NCBI RefSeq assembly: GCF_002797555.1
Contig: NZ_PGFA01000003.1
Location: forward strand, 248,001-312,000
Length of the DNA: 64,000 nt
Direction: 5' to 3'
Origin: Hymenobacter chitinivorans DSM 11115
Lineage (GTDB): Bacteria > Bacteroidota > Bacteroidia > Cytophagales > Hymenobacteraceae
Position numbers and translations under genes: made by a program. The notes beneath the pieces were generated by a model. It made no database searches, was not told the origin of the DNA, and saw only the letters and a program-made list of their open reading frames with translations. Positions 51,484 to 59,283 of this stretch are shown in pieces. Numbering within the stretch: position 1 is the stretch's first letter; every line of letters begins with the position of its first letter.

Positions 51484-52662
51484 TTGCCTACCCTGCATCC
51501 TCCATCTACACCCCAGGCCGCGCCCACCCGCCGCATCCGGTTCGACCGGAACGAGCTGGCCGGGGCCTTCGGCGACCTGGGCACCGATTTGCCCCTGCTC
51601 ATCGGTGTCATTGCCGCCTCGGGCGTGGACAGCGCCGGGCTGCTCATCGTGTTTGGGCTCTTGCAGATGTTTTCGGGCTACTGGTACGGCATGCCCATGC
51701 CGGTGCAGCCCCTCAAGGCCTTTGCCACCCTGGTTATTGCCCAGAAAATTCCCGGCCGCATCATCTTCGGCGGCGGCCTGGCCATCGGCCTCAGCATGCT
51801 GGTCTTATCAGTTACGGGCCTGATTGATGCTTTGGCCCGGCTCATTCCCAAGCCCGTGGTGCGCGGCATTCAGTTCGGGCTGGCCTTGCAGCTCTCCACC
51901 CTGGCTTTGAAAGAATACGTGCCCGCCGACGGTGTCCCCGGCTACGCCCTGGCCGCCGCGGCGTTTGTCGTGACGGTGCTGCTGCTCGGCAACCGCCGCT
52001 GGCCGGCCTCGTTGCTGGTCATTCTGCTGGGCATCATCTACGCGCTGGTCTTCAAGCTCGACCTGGCTACCGCCCAACAGGCCCTGGGCCTGCACCTGCC
52101 CGGCTGGCACGTGCCCCAGCGCGCCGACATCCTGACCGGGGCCGTGCTGCTGGCCCTGCCCCAGATTCCTTTGTCGCTCGGCAACTCCATCCTGGCCACC
52201 CGCCAGGTCATTCACGACCATTACCCCGAGAAGGACGTCTCGGTGCGCCAGATCAGCTTCACGTATGGGCTTATGAACCTGGTAGCGCCGTTTTTCGGGG
52301 GCTTTCCGGTCTGCCACGGCTCGGGCGGCATGGTGGGGCACTACGCTTTCGGGGCCCGCACCGGCGGCTCGGTTATTCTCTACGGCGGGCTGTTTCTGGT
52401 GCTGGGCCTGTTTTTCAGCCAGGGCTTCGCCGACGTCGTCCAAATTTTCCCCCTGCCTATTCTGGGCGTATTGCTGCTCTTTGAGGCCCTTACCCTGGCC
52501 ACCCTCCTCCGTGACCTGACCTCCTCCAAGTCTGACCTAACGGTGGCTTTGCTGGTGGGTGTGCTTTGCAGCGGCCTGCCCTACGGCTACCTCGTGGGCC
52601 TGGTAGTGGGCACGGCCGCGTACTACGCCATGAAGCGTGGGTGGGTGGGGCTGGGCAAGTAA
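51484..52662 (+). CDS. MOT1-type molybdate transporter
   Basis: A 392-aa polytopic membrane protein resembling the MOT1/SulP-like family of molybdate (and sulfate-like) permeases. Family-type motifs: RNELAGAFGDLGTDLPLLIG (about 22-41), GMPMPVQPLKAFAT (about 69-82) and FFGGFPVCHGSGGMVGH (about 273-289). About ten hydrophobic helices. The start is TTG 51484, the only start in reach before the conserved entry. No ATG lies upstream in frame in the non-repeat part. With moeB 228 bp upstream and Moco genes nearby, molybdate is the natural substrate (inference). Confidence 0.88.
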   Translation: MPTLHPPSTPQAAPTRRIRFDRNELAGAFGDLGTDLPLLIGVIAASGVDSAGLLIVFGLLQMFSGYWYGMPMPVQPLKAFATLVIAQKIPGRIIFGGGLAIGLSMLVLSVTGLIDALARLIPKPVVRGIQFGLALQLSTLALKEYVPADGVPGYALAAAAFVVTVLLLGNRRWPASLLVILLGIIYALVFKLDLATAQQALGLHLPGWHVPQRADILTGAVLLALPQIPLSLGNSILATRQVIHDHYPEKDVSVRQISFTYGLMNLVAPFFGGFPVCHGSGGMVGHYAFGARTGGSVILYGGLFLVLGLFFSQGFADVVQIFPLPILGVLLLFEALTLATLLRDLTSSKSDLTVALLVGVLCSGLPYGYLVGLVVGTAAYYAMKRGWVGLGK

Positions 52663-52679
52663 ATGGTAGTAAGCCGGAA

Positions 52680-52726
52680 AAGTTGCCCCGGCTCTCCAAC
52701 AAATGTTTGGAGAGCCGGGGCAACTT
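52680..52726 (-). terminator. Large hairpin, terminator on the minus strand
   Basis: A perfect 20-bp stem (52680-52699 with 52707-52726) with a 7-nt loop. On the minus strand it continues into a TTTT run (AAAA at 52678-52681), on the plus strand it does not. It stands just after the MOT1 stop and just beyond the clpP remnant, so it probably terminates the minus-strand unit. Confidence 0.7.
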
Positions 52727-52735
52727 CCGAATCCC

Positions 52736-52834
52736 TTACTCCTTGCCGCGCATCTCGCCAATCAGCCCATACTCGCGGGCTTCGTCGGCGCGCATCGAGT
52801 AGTCACGGTCCGGGGCGTCGTGGATGTGCTCTTT
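52736..52834 (-). pseudogene. clpP 3' fragment (remnant)
   Basis: Read on the minus strand this segment encodes EHIHDAPDRDYSMRADEAR, then EYGLIGEMRGKE and a TAA stop at 52736. It matches the C-terminus of the complete ClpP encoded at 54004 (QQIHDDSDRDYWMRADEAR, then EYGLIDEVLERGKA), including the catalytic Asp of DRDY. Nothing ClpP-like precedes it: just upstream lies the stop of the isomerase-like gene (52863). It is therefore the 3' end of a second, lost clpP copy, or of a recombination event between the two. Confidence 0.8.
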
Positions 52835-52862
52835 ATATGCAGCACGCACAGGTAAAGTGGCG

Positions 52863-53711
52863 CTACGAAGTGAGGAGTTTATTGCCCAGCAGCTTTTTCA
52901 GATACGCCAGGCTTCTTTCGGCCTCATCCACTTGCCCACACTCGACACTCAGGAATATCTCCCGGTCGAGCGGGTCCAGGATGTTAATCACCCGTTCCCA
53001 ATCTACCTCGCCCTCCCCGCAGGCACAGCCCACCGGAGTGCCCGTTACCAGCCCCCGCTCCGCCTGGCTTTGTTGCAGGCTGATGTCTTTGGCGTGTACG
53101 TGTACCACATGCTCCCGTACCCGCTCCAGCCCCTCGTACGGGTCTTCCAGGCCCGCCAAGTAGAAGTTGCCCGTATCCCAGTTGACGCGAATCCAGGGGG
53201 AGGGTACCAACTCAACCAAGCGCAACAGGCCCGCAGAAGTACAGCTGTACGTGCCGTGGGGCTCCAAGCAAATAAAGACGTGGTGCCGCTGGGCCACGAA
53301 GTTGGCCTTGGTCAAGGTGTATTTCATCAGGGTATGGGCCAGCTCGTCGTCCATCCAGTCGGGCTTATTCATGTCATCGGTGTTCACGAATTTGGCCCCG
53401 CAGGCCGCCGCGAATACGATGGCCTGGGTGAGGCGGGGGACGGCGGCTTCCGGTTTCATCAGGGGGCTGTGCCCGCTAATGCTGCTTACTTGCACGCCGG
53501 CTTTCCGGCAAATATCCCGCATGAGCAAAGGGTCCTCCTGCGTCGAGAAAGAGTGGAAAAAGTCGACCTCGCTCAGCAAGTCCCAGCCGGTGTGAATCAT
53601 GGGCTCCACGTATTGATAGCCTAAGGCGGCGGCTTTTTCTACGCCCCATTGAAATCCCTGGGCCGCATGCTTAATATATTCCATGTTGAGGGTAAGCCGA
53701 TAACGTGCCAT
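52863..53711 (-). CDS. Sugar phosphate isomerase/epimerase-like TIM-barrel protein
   Basis: A 282-aa protein of the xylose-isomerase-like (AP_endonuc_2) TIM-barrel superfamily. Visible signs are EPMIHTGWD near the start, VSSISGHSP, CLEPHGTYSCT, VNWDTGNFYLAG, HVHAKDIS and the final FLSVECG; the His, Glu and Asp of these motifs are the usual metal ligands. It acts probably on a sugar or inositol-type substrate, unidentified. The start is ATG 53711; further upstream the frame runs into a very AT-rich stretch (53700-53830). The gene seems less GC-rich than its neighbours and is inserted between a clpP remnant and complete clpP, which suggests acquisition (inference). Confidence 0.8.
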   Translation of the reverse strand: MARYRLTLNMEYIKHAAQGFQWGVEKAAALGYQYVEPMIHTGWDLLSEVDFFHSFSTQEDPLLMRDICRKAGVQVSSISGHSPLMKPEAAVPRLTQAIVFAAACGAKFVNTDDMNKPDWMDDELAHTLMKYTLTKANFVAQRHHVFICLEPHGTYSCTSAGLLRLVELVPSPWIRVNWDTGNFYLAGLEDPYEGLERVREHVVHVHAKDISLQQSQAERGLVTGTPVGCACGEGEVDWERVINILDPLDREIFLSVECGQVDEAERSLAYLKKLLGNKLLTS

Positions 53712-54003
53712 TGATTTGGGGGTTAAGTAATAAGATTGGTGCGTTCTAAATATAGGATTATGTAAGTGCAATAATATTGGCAAATCAACATTTGCGCTGA
53801 CAGAAGCAGTACGCAAGGCAAAAATTCCTTTGGCACGCATCGTAAACGTTGGTTCGGGACGGTAAAGCGCCGTTGATCAGGCAGGTAGCTAGGTTCATGC
53901 TGCCCGTAGGCTGAAGTAGGGGTACGCAGCCCACGAGTTTTCTTGCCGGCCGCTCTGATTGGGTACGAAGGCTCCGTACTGAGCGGCAGCGGCCCGGCCC
54001 TAG

Positions 54004-54702
54004 CTATGCTTTACCGCGCTCCAGCACTTCGTCGATTAGGCCGTATTCCCGGGCTTCGTCGGCGCGCATCCAGTAGTCGCGGTCCGAGTCGTCGTGGATT
54101 TGCTGGTAGGTTTTGCCGCTGCGCTCGGCGTAAATCTGGTAGAGCTCCTGGCGCAGCTTGACCACTTCCCGGGCCGTAATTTCGATGTCGGCCGAGGGGC
54201 CCTGCACTCCGCCCGAGGGCTGGTGAATCATGACCCGGGCGTGGGGCAGGGCCGAGCGTTTGCCGATGGCCCCGCCGGTGAGCAGGAACGCCCCCATGGA
54301 GGCCGCCAGGCCGGTGCAGATGGTAGCCACGTCGGGATTCACGTACTGCATCGTGTCGAAAATGCCCAACCCGGCGTACACCGAGCCGCCCGGTGAGTTG
54401 ATGTAGAGCAGGATGTCCTTCTTGGCATCCACGGACTCCAGAAACAAGAGCTGGGCGTTGATAATGTTGGCAATGTTGTCGTCCACGGCCTGACCCAGAA
54501 AGATAATCCGGTCCATAATGAGGCGGGAAAACACGTCGATTTCGGCGAAGCGCGTGGGCCGCTCCTCAATGACGGAGCGGGTCATGCCCGTAACCTGGGG
54601 GTAGAAACGGCCTTCGAGCTGGTGCTGGTACCGGTCGATACTGGCGCCGGTGAGGCCCTGGCCGCGCACGGCAAACTTGCGGAATTCCTGGGAGTGTAGC
54701 AT
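54004..54702 (-). CDS. clpP: ATP-dependent Clp protease proteolytic subunit
   Basis: A 232-aa serine protease that forms the ClpP tetradecamer and degrades proteins unfolded by ClpX or ClpA/C. The catalytic triad can be read as S135 (GLAASMGAFLL), H160 (RVMIHQPSGG) and D209 (DRDYWMRADEA), with the same spacing as in E. coli ClpP (25 and 49 residues). The N-terminal ~40 residues are longer than in the short form but usual in Bacteroidota. The start is ATG 54702. No clpX is beside it. A clpP 3' remnant is found 1.2 kb further left. Confidence 0.95.
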   Translation of the reverse strand: MLHSQEFRKFAVRGQGLTGASIDRYQHQLEGRFYPQVTGMTRSVIEERPTRFAEIDVFSRLIMDRIIFLGQAVDDNIANIINAQLLFLESVDAKKDILLYINSPGGSVYAGLGIFDTMQYVNPDVATICTGLAASMGAFLLTGGAIGKRSALPHARVMIHQPSGGVQGPSADIEITAREVVKLRQELYQIYAERSGKTYQQIHDDSDRDYWMRADEAREYGLIDEVLERGKA

Positions 54703-54792
54703 GGGTAATGAAAGGGTAAGGAATGGACATGGGAAGCCCGGCGGTCTGATTTTGCCAGGCCGGGCGGGGAATGAAAGCGGGAAAGGGAAGGG

Positions 54793-55083
54793 CTAGCGGC
54801 GGGGCTTGCCGAGCAGGCGGCGCAGGTTCTCGGTGGCGCTGTGGAGCCAGCCGCGGCGCCGGGTTTGCCGCTCGAAGCGGCTGTGAATCAGCTCCAGCTC
54901 CTGGCGCAGCTGCCGCCGCCCGGCCTCGTGCAGGGTCTGGTAGAGCTGGCGCTGGGCCATAGCATCGGTGGCCAGCTCGGGGTCGGTGAGCAGGCGCACC
55001 TGCCACTGGGCGGCTTCGGCGGGCGTGGGGCAGCCCAGCAAGTGGTGCTCGATGAGCCGGAGTTGGTCGAGGGCGGGGCGCAT
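54793..55083 (-). CDS. Small hypothetical protein, possible sigma-factor partner
   Basis: A 96-aa basic protein, mostly helical, ending RRLLGKPRR. It begins 12 bp after the stop of the ECF sigma gene on the same strand, so it is co-transcribed. The N-terminal region LDQLRLIEHHLLGCPTPAEA resembles the short helical zinc-finger-less anti-sigma domains of Bacteroidota, but no membrane segment follows and I do not recognise the family. A role in regulating the sigma factor is a guess from position. Confidence 0.55.
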   Translation of the reverse strand: MRPALDQLRLIEHHLLGCPTPAEAAQWQVRLLTDPELATDAMAQRQLYQTLHEAGRRQLRQELELIHSRFERQTRRRGWLHSATENLRRLLGKPRR

Positions 55084-55095
55084 GGCGGTAATGGC

Positions 55096-55665
55096 TTAGT
55101 GGTGGGCTAAGGCTTCGGCTACCACGGCCCGCACCGACTTGCGCAGGCGCTCCAGGCACTTAAACTTCTGCACCGTGGCCGACCGGATGCTGCCGTAGTG
55201 GAGCGAGCTGGCAATCTGCTCCAGGGGCTGCTGGAAGTAGTAAAAGGCCAGCAGCATGTTTTTGCACCGTTCCCCGAGCTGCGCCACGTAGTCGAACACC
55301 GGCAAGGACTCCCGCTCATCGGCGCCCGGCCCAACATCCTCGGCCACTGCCTGCTCGTGCTCCGCACCCAAACTGGTAGCGGGCAGCTGCTGGCGCCGGG
55401 TCAGCTCCCGCCGCCACAGGTTGCGGCTGATGCCCACCAGGTAGGTGCTCACCGAGGAAGTCAGCGCGAAGCTTTCGGCCGTGGCCTTCTCGTAGAAAAC
55501 GACCATGGCGTCCTGAAATACGTCCTTGGCATCCGAGGCCGAGCCCCCGTGCTGCTGCACGTAGCGGCGCACCAGGGGGAAAGTCCGCTGGTAAAGCCGC
55601 GTCAGGGTTTGTTCCCGATGCGTGAGCAGCGCCTGCCGTAGAGTTGCCGAAGTGTCCATTTGCAT
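55096..55665 (-). CDS. ECF-type RNA polymerase sigma factor
   Basis: A 189-aa sigma-70 family protein. Region 2 lies at about residues 24-95 (LYQRTFPLVRRYVQQ, then SASDAKDVFQDAMVVFYEK) and region 4 at about 125-180 (QLGERCKNMLLAFYYFQQ, then ATVQKFKCLERLRKSV). Region 1.1 is absent, which fits the ECF class. Start is ATG 55665; an in-frame ATG two codons later is equally possible. The small helical gene just downstream may be its partner. Its targets are not visible in the sequence. Confidence 0.85.
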   Translation of the reverse strand: MQMDTSATLRQALLTHREQTLTRLYQRTFPLVRRYVQQHGGSASDAKDVFQDAMVVFYEKATAESFALTSSVSTYLVGISRNLWRRELTRRQQLPATSLGAEHEQAVAEDVGPGADERESLPVFDYVAQLGERCKNMLLAFYYFQQPLEQIASSLHYGSIRSATVQKFKCLERLRKSVRAVVAEALAHH

Positions 55666-55790
55666 AGCGTAAAAGCTTAACCGGGGAAAGTGAGAAGCCC
55701 GTTCTGGTAGTTAATCCGCGTTTGGGGCAACTATCACCCCAAGGACCCGAAAAAAAATTCTCAAGCCGCCCGCTGCCAGTTGGCTCTGTT

Positions 55791-56591
55791 CTACAAGCTA
55801 CCCAGAATCCGGCGGATGCCGGCTTGGTAGTCGGGGTTGCTGGTCATGCCGTTGTGGCCCGCGCCGGGCAGGGTAATAAACTGGTCCTGGGGCTTGAGCA
55901 GGGCTTTGAGCTGCATGGTGGTCTGGTAGTCGATGACCTCGTCGTGCTCCCCGTGGAAGATGACGATGGGGCATTTCACCTGAGGCAGCACGGCGTCGGT
56001 ACCCAGGGGGTAGCGCACAATAAAGCCCGGCACGTAGGGATAATGCTGGCGCGCCGTGGCCCGCATGCTGAAGTAGGGCGCCTGCAGAATCAGCAGGCGC
56101 GGGTGGTGCTGGGCCGCCAGCCAGGCCGCCGCGCCCGTGCCCAGGGAGTAACCCAGAATGATGGTGCGCTCTTCGGCAAACTCGGGTAGCAGCTGCTGGT
56201 AAGCCGTTTGCACGTCGCCCAGAAACTGCTCCTGGCTGCTGATAGTGCCCCCGCTTTTGCCGTAGCCCCGGTAGTCGAGCATGAACACGCTGTAACCGAG
56301 TCGGGTGTAAAGGGAGGCCGCCTCGCCCCAGCTGTCGAGGGCGCCGGCGTTGCCGTGGAGGTAGAAAATCAGGCCCCGGGCGGAGTCAGCCGGAAACAGC
56401 AGGCCGTGCAGGCGGGTGCCGTCGGCGGCGGTTATCCAGCGTTCCTCGGCGGGCTGGGCAAACGAAAAGCGGTAGTCGGCCGGCAGCTTGGTGGGAAAGA
56501 ACAGCAGCCGTTCCTGCTTGAAATACAGCACCACCAGCACCGCCACGTACAGCAGCGCCACAAACCCCACGATTCCGAACAAGACCTTCAT
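55791..56591 (-). CDS. Alpha/beta hydrolase, membrane-anchored (BEM46/YfhR-like)
   Basis: A 266-aa hydrolase with an N-terminal membrane segment (FGIVGFVALLYVAVLVVLY, residues 5-23). The oxyanion region is YLHGNAGALDSWG. The nucleophile elbow is GYSLGTG, with S149. The acid is D217 (HGEHDEV) and the base H246 (GAGHNGM). This triad and the N-terminal anchor match the BEM46/ABHD13-type family, whose natural substrate is not known. Start ATG 56591. A MITE-like element lies upstream. Confidence 0.85.
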   Translation of the reverse strand: MKVLFGIVGFVALLYVAVLVVLYFKQERLLFFPTKLPADYRFSFAQPAEERWITAADGTRLHGLLFPADSARGLIFYLHGNAGALDSWGEAASLYTRLGYSVFMLDYRGYGKSGGTISSQEQFLGDVQTAYQQLLPEFAEERTIILGYSLGTGAAAWLAAQHHPRLLILQAPYFSMRATARQHYPYVPGFIVRYPLGTDAVLPQVKCPIVIFHGEHDEVIDYQTTMQLKALLKPQDQFITLPGAGHNGMTSNPDYQAGIRRILGSL

Positions 56592-56651
56592 AGCAGCCTA
56601 AGGTTACGAGGTTCCAAGGAATTTGTCCTACGGCCAGGCTATTATTTACGC

Positions 56652-56813
56652 TGTCATCCTGAGCGGCGCGAAGGACCTTCCTCCCCTCGGTGACAAGCTC
56701 GATTCAACGCCAAAAGCCCTTTGCCACCAGCGCGGTAAAGGGCTGTTGCACGTTGGCACTAAGCGGTAGTGGGGTAGGCGAGGAAGGCCCTTCGACTTCG
56801 TCTCAGGATGACA
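56652..56813. repeat. MITE-like element with ~30-bp inverted ends
   Basis: 162 bp with a perfect 12-bp outermost repeat (TGTCATCCTGAG and CTCAGGATGACA) and a further imperfect arm ending GAAGG(A/G)CCTTCC. Inside is a smaller inverted repeat (AGCCCTTT.CC). It encodes nothing. It lies between the hydrolase and moaA and is of the same general type (GTCATNCTGAGC ends) as the element at 51331. Confidence 0.75.
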
Positions 56814-56877
56814 GGTAGGAGGTGACAGGCATCGTTGAACGACAACTCACCATTTCACCAACTCACCATTTCACCTC

Positions 56878-57885
56878 TTATCCTCCAATCGTGCTCATCG
56901 ACTCGAAGCTGAGCTGGTGAACGGGGCGTTGGCGCTCGGCTTCGAAGCCGTTGGCGGCGCGGTGGCGGAAGGCCTGGGCCAGGGCGGCGGTTACGTCGGC
57001 ATCGGGGGCGCCGGCCCGCAGCAGGGCCCGCACGTCGAGCACGCCCTGATCGTAGAGGCAGGTTTTGAGGCCGCCTTCGGCCGTGAGGCGCAGGCGGTTG
57101 CAGGTGCCGCAGAAGGTGCGCGAGTAGGCCGCAATAATGCCCAGGCGGCCCTGGTGGCCGGCGGCGGTGTAGTGCGAGGCCGTGTCGCCGGGCTTGGTGG
57201 CAAGGGGGGTAAGCAAGCCGAGGTGCTGCTCCAGGTGCTCCCGGATGCGCACATGGCTCCACGGAATCTGGATGGCGCCGTGGCTGCCACCGTTGAAGGG
57301 CATTTCCTCGATAAAGCGCACGTCCACGGGCAACTCGCGGGTCAGCTCGGCCAGGGGCACGAGGTCCTCAATGTTCTGCCCGTCCATGACCACGGCGTTG
57401 ATTTTGACCTTGATACCGGCCGCGAGCAAGGCGTAAAACGTGTCGAGGACGCGCGGCAGCTCGTCGCGGCGGGTGATGCGGGCGAAGCGGGCCCGGTCGA
57501 GCGTGTCCAGACTCAGGTTGACGGTGCGGATGCCCAGGCGGGCCAGCTCCGGAATGTGGGGCGCGGTGAGCACCCCGTTGGTGGTCAGGCTGATATCGTC
57601 GATGCCCTGGATTTCGCTCAGGCGCCCGATGAAGGGCACTAAGTCGCGGCGCACGAAGGGCTCCCCGCCGGTGAGGCGCACTTTGCGCACGCCCAGGCCA
57701 GCCAGCAAGGCCACGACCCGCTCCATTTCCTCGTAGGTCAGCAGCTCCTGCTTGGGCAAATACTGGATACCTTCCTCGGGCATGCAGTAAAAGCAGCGCA
57801 AATTGCAGCGGTCCGTGACGGCCAGGCGCAGGTATTCCAGCGGCCGGCCGTGGTTATCAAACAAAACAGGAGGAGCAACGGACAT
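56878..57885 (-). CDS. moaA: MoaA, GTP 3',8-cyclase (Moco biosynthesis step 1)
   Basis: A 335-aa radical SAM enzyme that converts GTP to 3',8-cyclo-7,8-dihydro-GTP. The radical SAM cluster motif CNLRCFYC is at residues 27-34 (C27, C31, C34). The second cluster and GTP site are in the C-terminal part: TFCGTCNRLRLTAEGGLKTC. The final GG, which helps catalysis in the family, is present. Start ATG 57885 follows a purine-rich stretch; an ATG 18 bp upstream adds a poor extension. It diverges from moaD over a 129-bp gap. moaC, the next enzyme, is at 60460. Confidence 0.95.
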   Translation of the reverse strand: MSVAPPVLFDNHGRPLEYLRLAVTDRCNLRCFYCMPEEGIQYLPKQELLTYEEMERVVALLAGLGVRKVRLTGGEPFVRRDLVPFIGRLSEIQGIDDISLTTNGVLTAPHIPELARLGIRTVNLSLDTLDRARFARITRRDELPRVLDTFYALLAAGIKVKINAVVMDGQNIEDLVPLAELTRELPVDVRFIEEMPFNGGSHGAIQIPWSHVRIREHLEQHLGLLTPLATKPGDTASHYTAAGHQGRLGIIAAYSRTFCGTCNRLRLTAEGGLKTCLYDQGVLDVRALLRAGAPDADVTAALAQAFRHRAANGFEAERQRPVHQLSFESMSTIGG

Positions 57886-58014
57886 AAACCAGCGGAAATA
57901 CAACTAACCACTCAACGCAGACGCGCGGAAAGGGATGCAGAACAAAAAACCGGGAACGGGCTTTTCTGTTCCCACGCCGGCCGCGTATACTGCCTCCGGA
58001 GTACAGACAAACAA

Positions 58015-58257
58015 ATGAAACTGAAAATTGCGCTTTTTGGCATTGCCAAAGAAATAGTAGGCATTTCCTCCCTCGACCTCGACACGCCCGCCGGGCAGTC
58101 GGTAACCGGCCTGATGCAGCAGCTGCAAGCCCAGTATCCGGCCCTGCGGGAGCTGAGCAGCCTGGCCGTGGCCGTGAATAGCGAGTATGCCACCGACAAC
58201 TACCAGCTCCAGGAGCGCGACGAAATAGCCCTGATTCCGCCCGTGAGCGGGGGGTAA
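58015..58257 (+). CDS. moaD: MoaD, molybdopterin synthase small subunit
   Basis: An 80-aa ubiquitin-like sulfur carrier. It ends IALIPPVSGG; the C-terminal Gly-Gly is thiocarboxylated by MoeB to give the dithiolene sulfurs. MKLKIALFGIAKEI is the typical first strand and loop. Start ATG 58015 sits after the divergent promoter region shared with moaA. moaE, its large-subunit partner, follows 115 bp downstream. Confidence 0.92.
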   Translation: MKLKIALFGIAKEIVGISSLDLDTPAGQSVTGLMQQLQAQYPALRELSSLAVAVNSEYATDNYQLQERDEIALIPPVSGG

Positions 58258-58371
58258 GGGTCATCTAACAAGTGCCATTTATCATTTAACAGCTGCTCTG
58301 GTGCCCACTGGGCGCTACGGGGCTGGGAAATAGTGAAGGTCGAGCGTTAACCGTTAACTGTTGATTGATAC

Positions 58372-58788
58372 ATGAAAATACATCTTACCGACCAGCCCAT
58401 TGACGTGGCCGCCGTGCTGGCGTCCGTGCAGGACGAGGGCGCCGGGGCCGTGAATACCTTCATTGGCACGGTGCGCAACCAAAGCACCGGCCGCCGGGTG
58501 GTGCGCCTCGACTATGAGGCCTACGACGCCATGGCCATCCGGCAGATGGAGCACGTGGCCGCCCAGGCCCAGGAAAAGTGGCCCATGCTGCGCCAGGTGG
58601 CCGTAACGCACCGCAAGGGCCGCCTCGACATCGGGGACGTGGCCGTGGTGGTGGCCGTGTCCACGCCCCACCGCGCCGACTCGTTTGCCGCCTGCCAGTA
58701 CATCATCGACACCATCAAGCAGGTGGTGCCCATCTGGAAAAAGGAAGAGTACGAAGACGGCTCCGTTTGGGTAGCGGCCCACCCCTAG
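58372..58788 (+). CDS. moaE: MoaE, molybdopterin synthase catalytic subunit
   Basis: A 138-aa subunit that converts precursor Z (cPMP) to molybdopterin with sulfur from MoaD. Family motifs: GAVNTFIGTVRNQSTGRRV, LDYEAYDAMAIRQM and HRKGRLDIGDVAVVVAVS. The catalytic lysines align with K116 and K123 (IKQVVPIWKKEEYEDGSVW), spaced by seven as in E. coli. Start ATG 58372. It is followed after 3 bp by a YdeI/DUF1905 gene, so they are translated from one message. Confidence 0.94.
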   Translation: MKIHLTDQPIDVAAVLASVQDEGAGAVNTFIGTVRNQSTGRRVVRLDYEAYDAMAIRQMEHVAAQAQEKWPMLRQVAVTHRKGRLDIGDVAVVVAVSTPHRADSFAACQYIIDTIKQVVPIWKKEEYEDGSVWVAAHP

Positions 58789-58791
58789 CGT

Positions 58792-59283
58792 ATGGAAGCA
58801 TCGGCCCCGTTTTCGGCCCGTATCGAGCTGATTGGCGTTAATCCGTACGTGCTGGTGCCCGACCCGCTGCTGCAGGCGCTGTTTGCCGCAGCCGGCAAAA
58901 GCAAGGGCCCGATTCCGGTGCAGCTGACCATCGACGGGCACGTGTTTCCCCAAACCCTGGTAAAATACGCCGGCCAGTGGCGCTTGTACCTGAACGGCCC
59001 CATGCGGCAGGCCGCCGGCAAGGAAGTCGGCGACACGGCCCTCTTCACCCTGCGCCACGACCCGGCCTCCCGGGAGCTGGCCGTGCACCCGCGGCTAAGC
59101 CAGGCCTTGGCCGAAAATGCGGCTGCCGCCGCGGTGTTTAACGGTTTGCCCGCCTCCCGGCGCCTGGAAATCGTGCGTTATATCTCCTTTCTGAAAAGTG
59201 AGGAAAGCGTGGAGCGCAACGTGCAAAGAGCCATCCGCTTCCTGCTGGGGCAGGAGCGGTTCATCGGCCGCGACACTCCCTAA
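58792..59283 (+). CDS. DUF1905/YdeI-like protein
   Basis: A 163-aa soluble protein with a DUF1905 beta-barrel-like N-terminal domain (about 5-95, IPVQLTIDGHVFPQTLVKYAG) and a C-terminal helical YdeI/OmdA-type part (about 105-163, RRLEIVRYISFLKSEESVE). This family has been called bacteriocin-protection or OmpD-associated, but the biochemical role is unknown. It lies 3 bp behind moaE in the moaDE unit and its stop overlaps that of the convergent mobA by 4 bp. A link to molybdenum metabolism is by position only. Confidence 0.8.
   Translation: MEASAPFSARIELIGVNPYVLVPDPLLQALFAAAGKSKGPIPVQLTIDGHVFPQTLVKYAGQWRLYLNGPMRQAAGKEVGDTALFTLRHDPASRELAVHPRLSQALAENAAAAAVFNGLPASRRLEIVRYISFLKSEESVERNVQRAIRFLLGQERFIGRDTP

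Noticed and set aside
57886..58014. Moco riboswitch between moaA and moaD
   Set aside because: The 129-bp gap shows only short hairpins and no sequence resembling the conserved Moco motif, which is in any case not typical of Bacteroidota.
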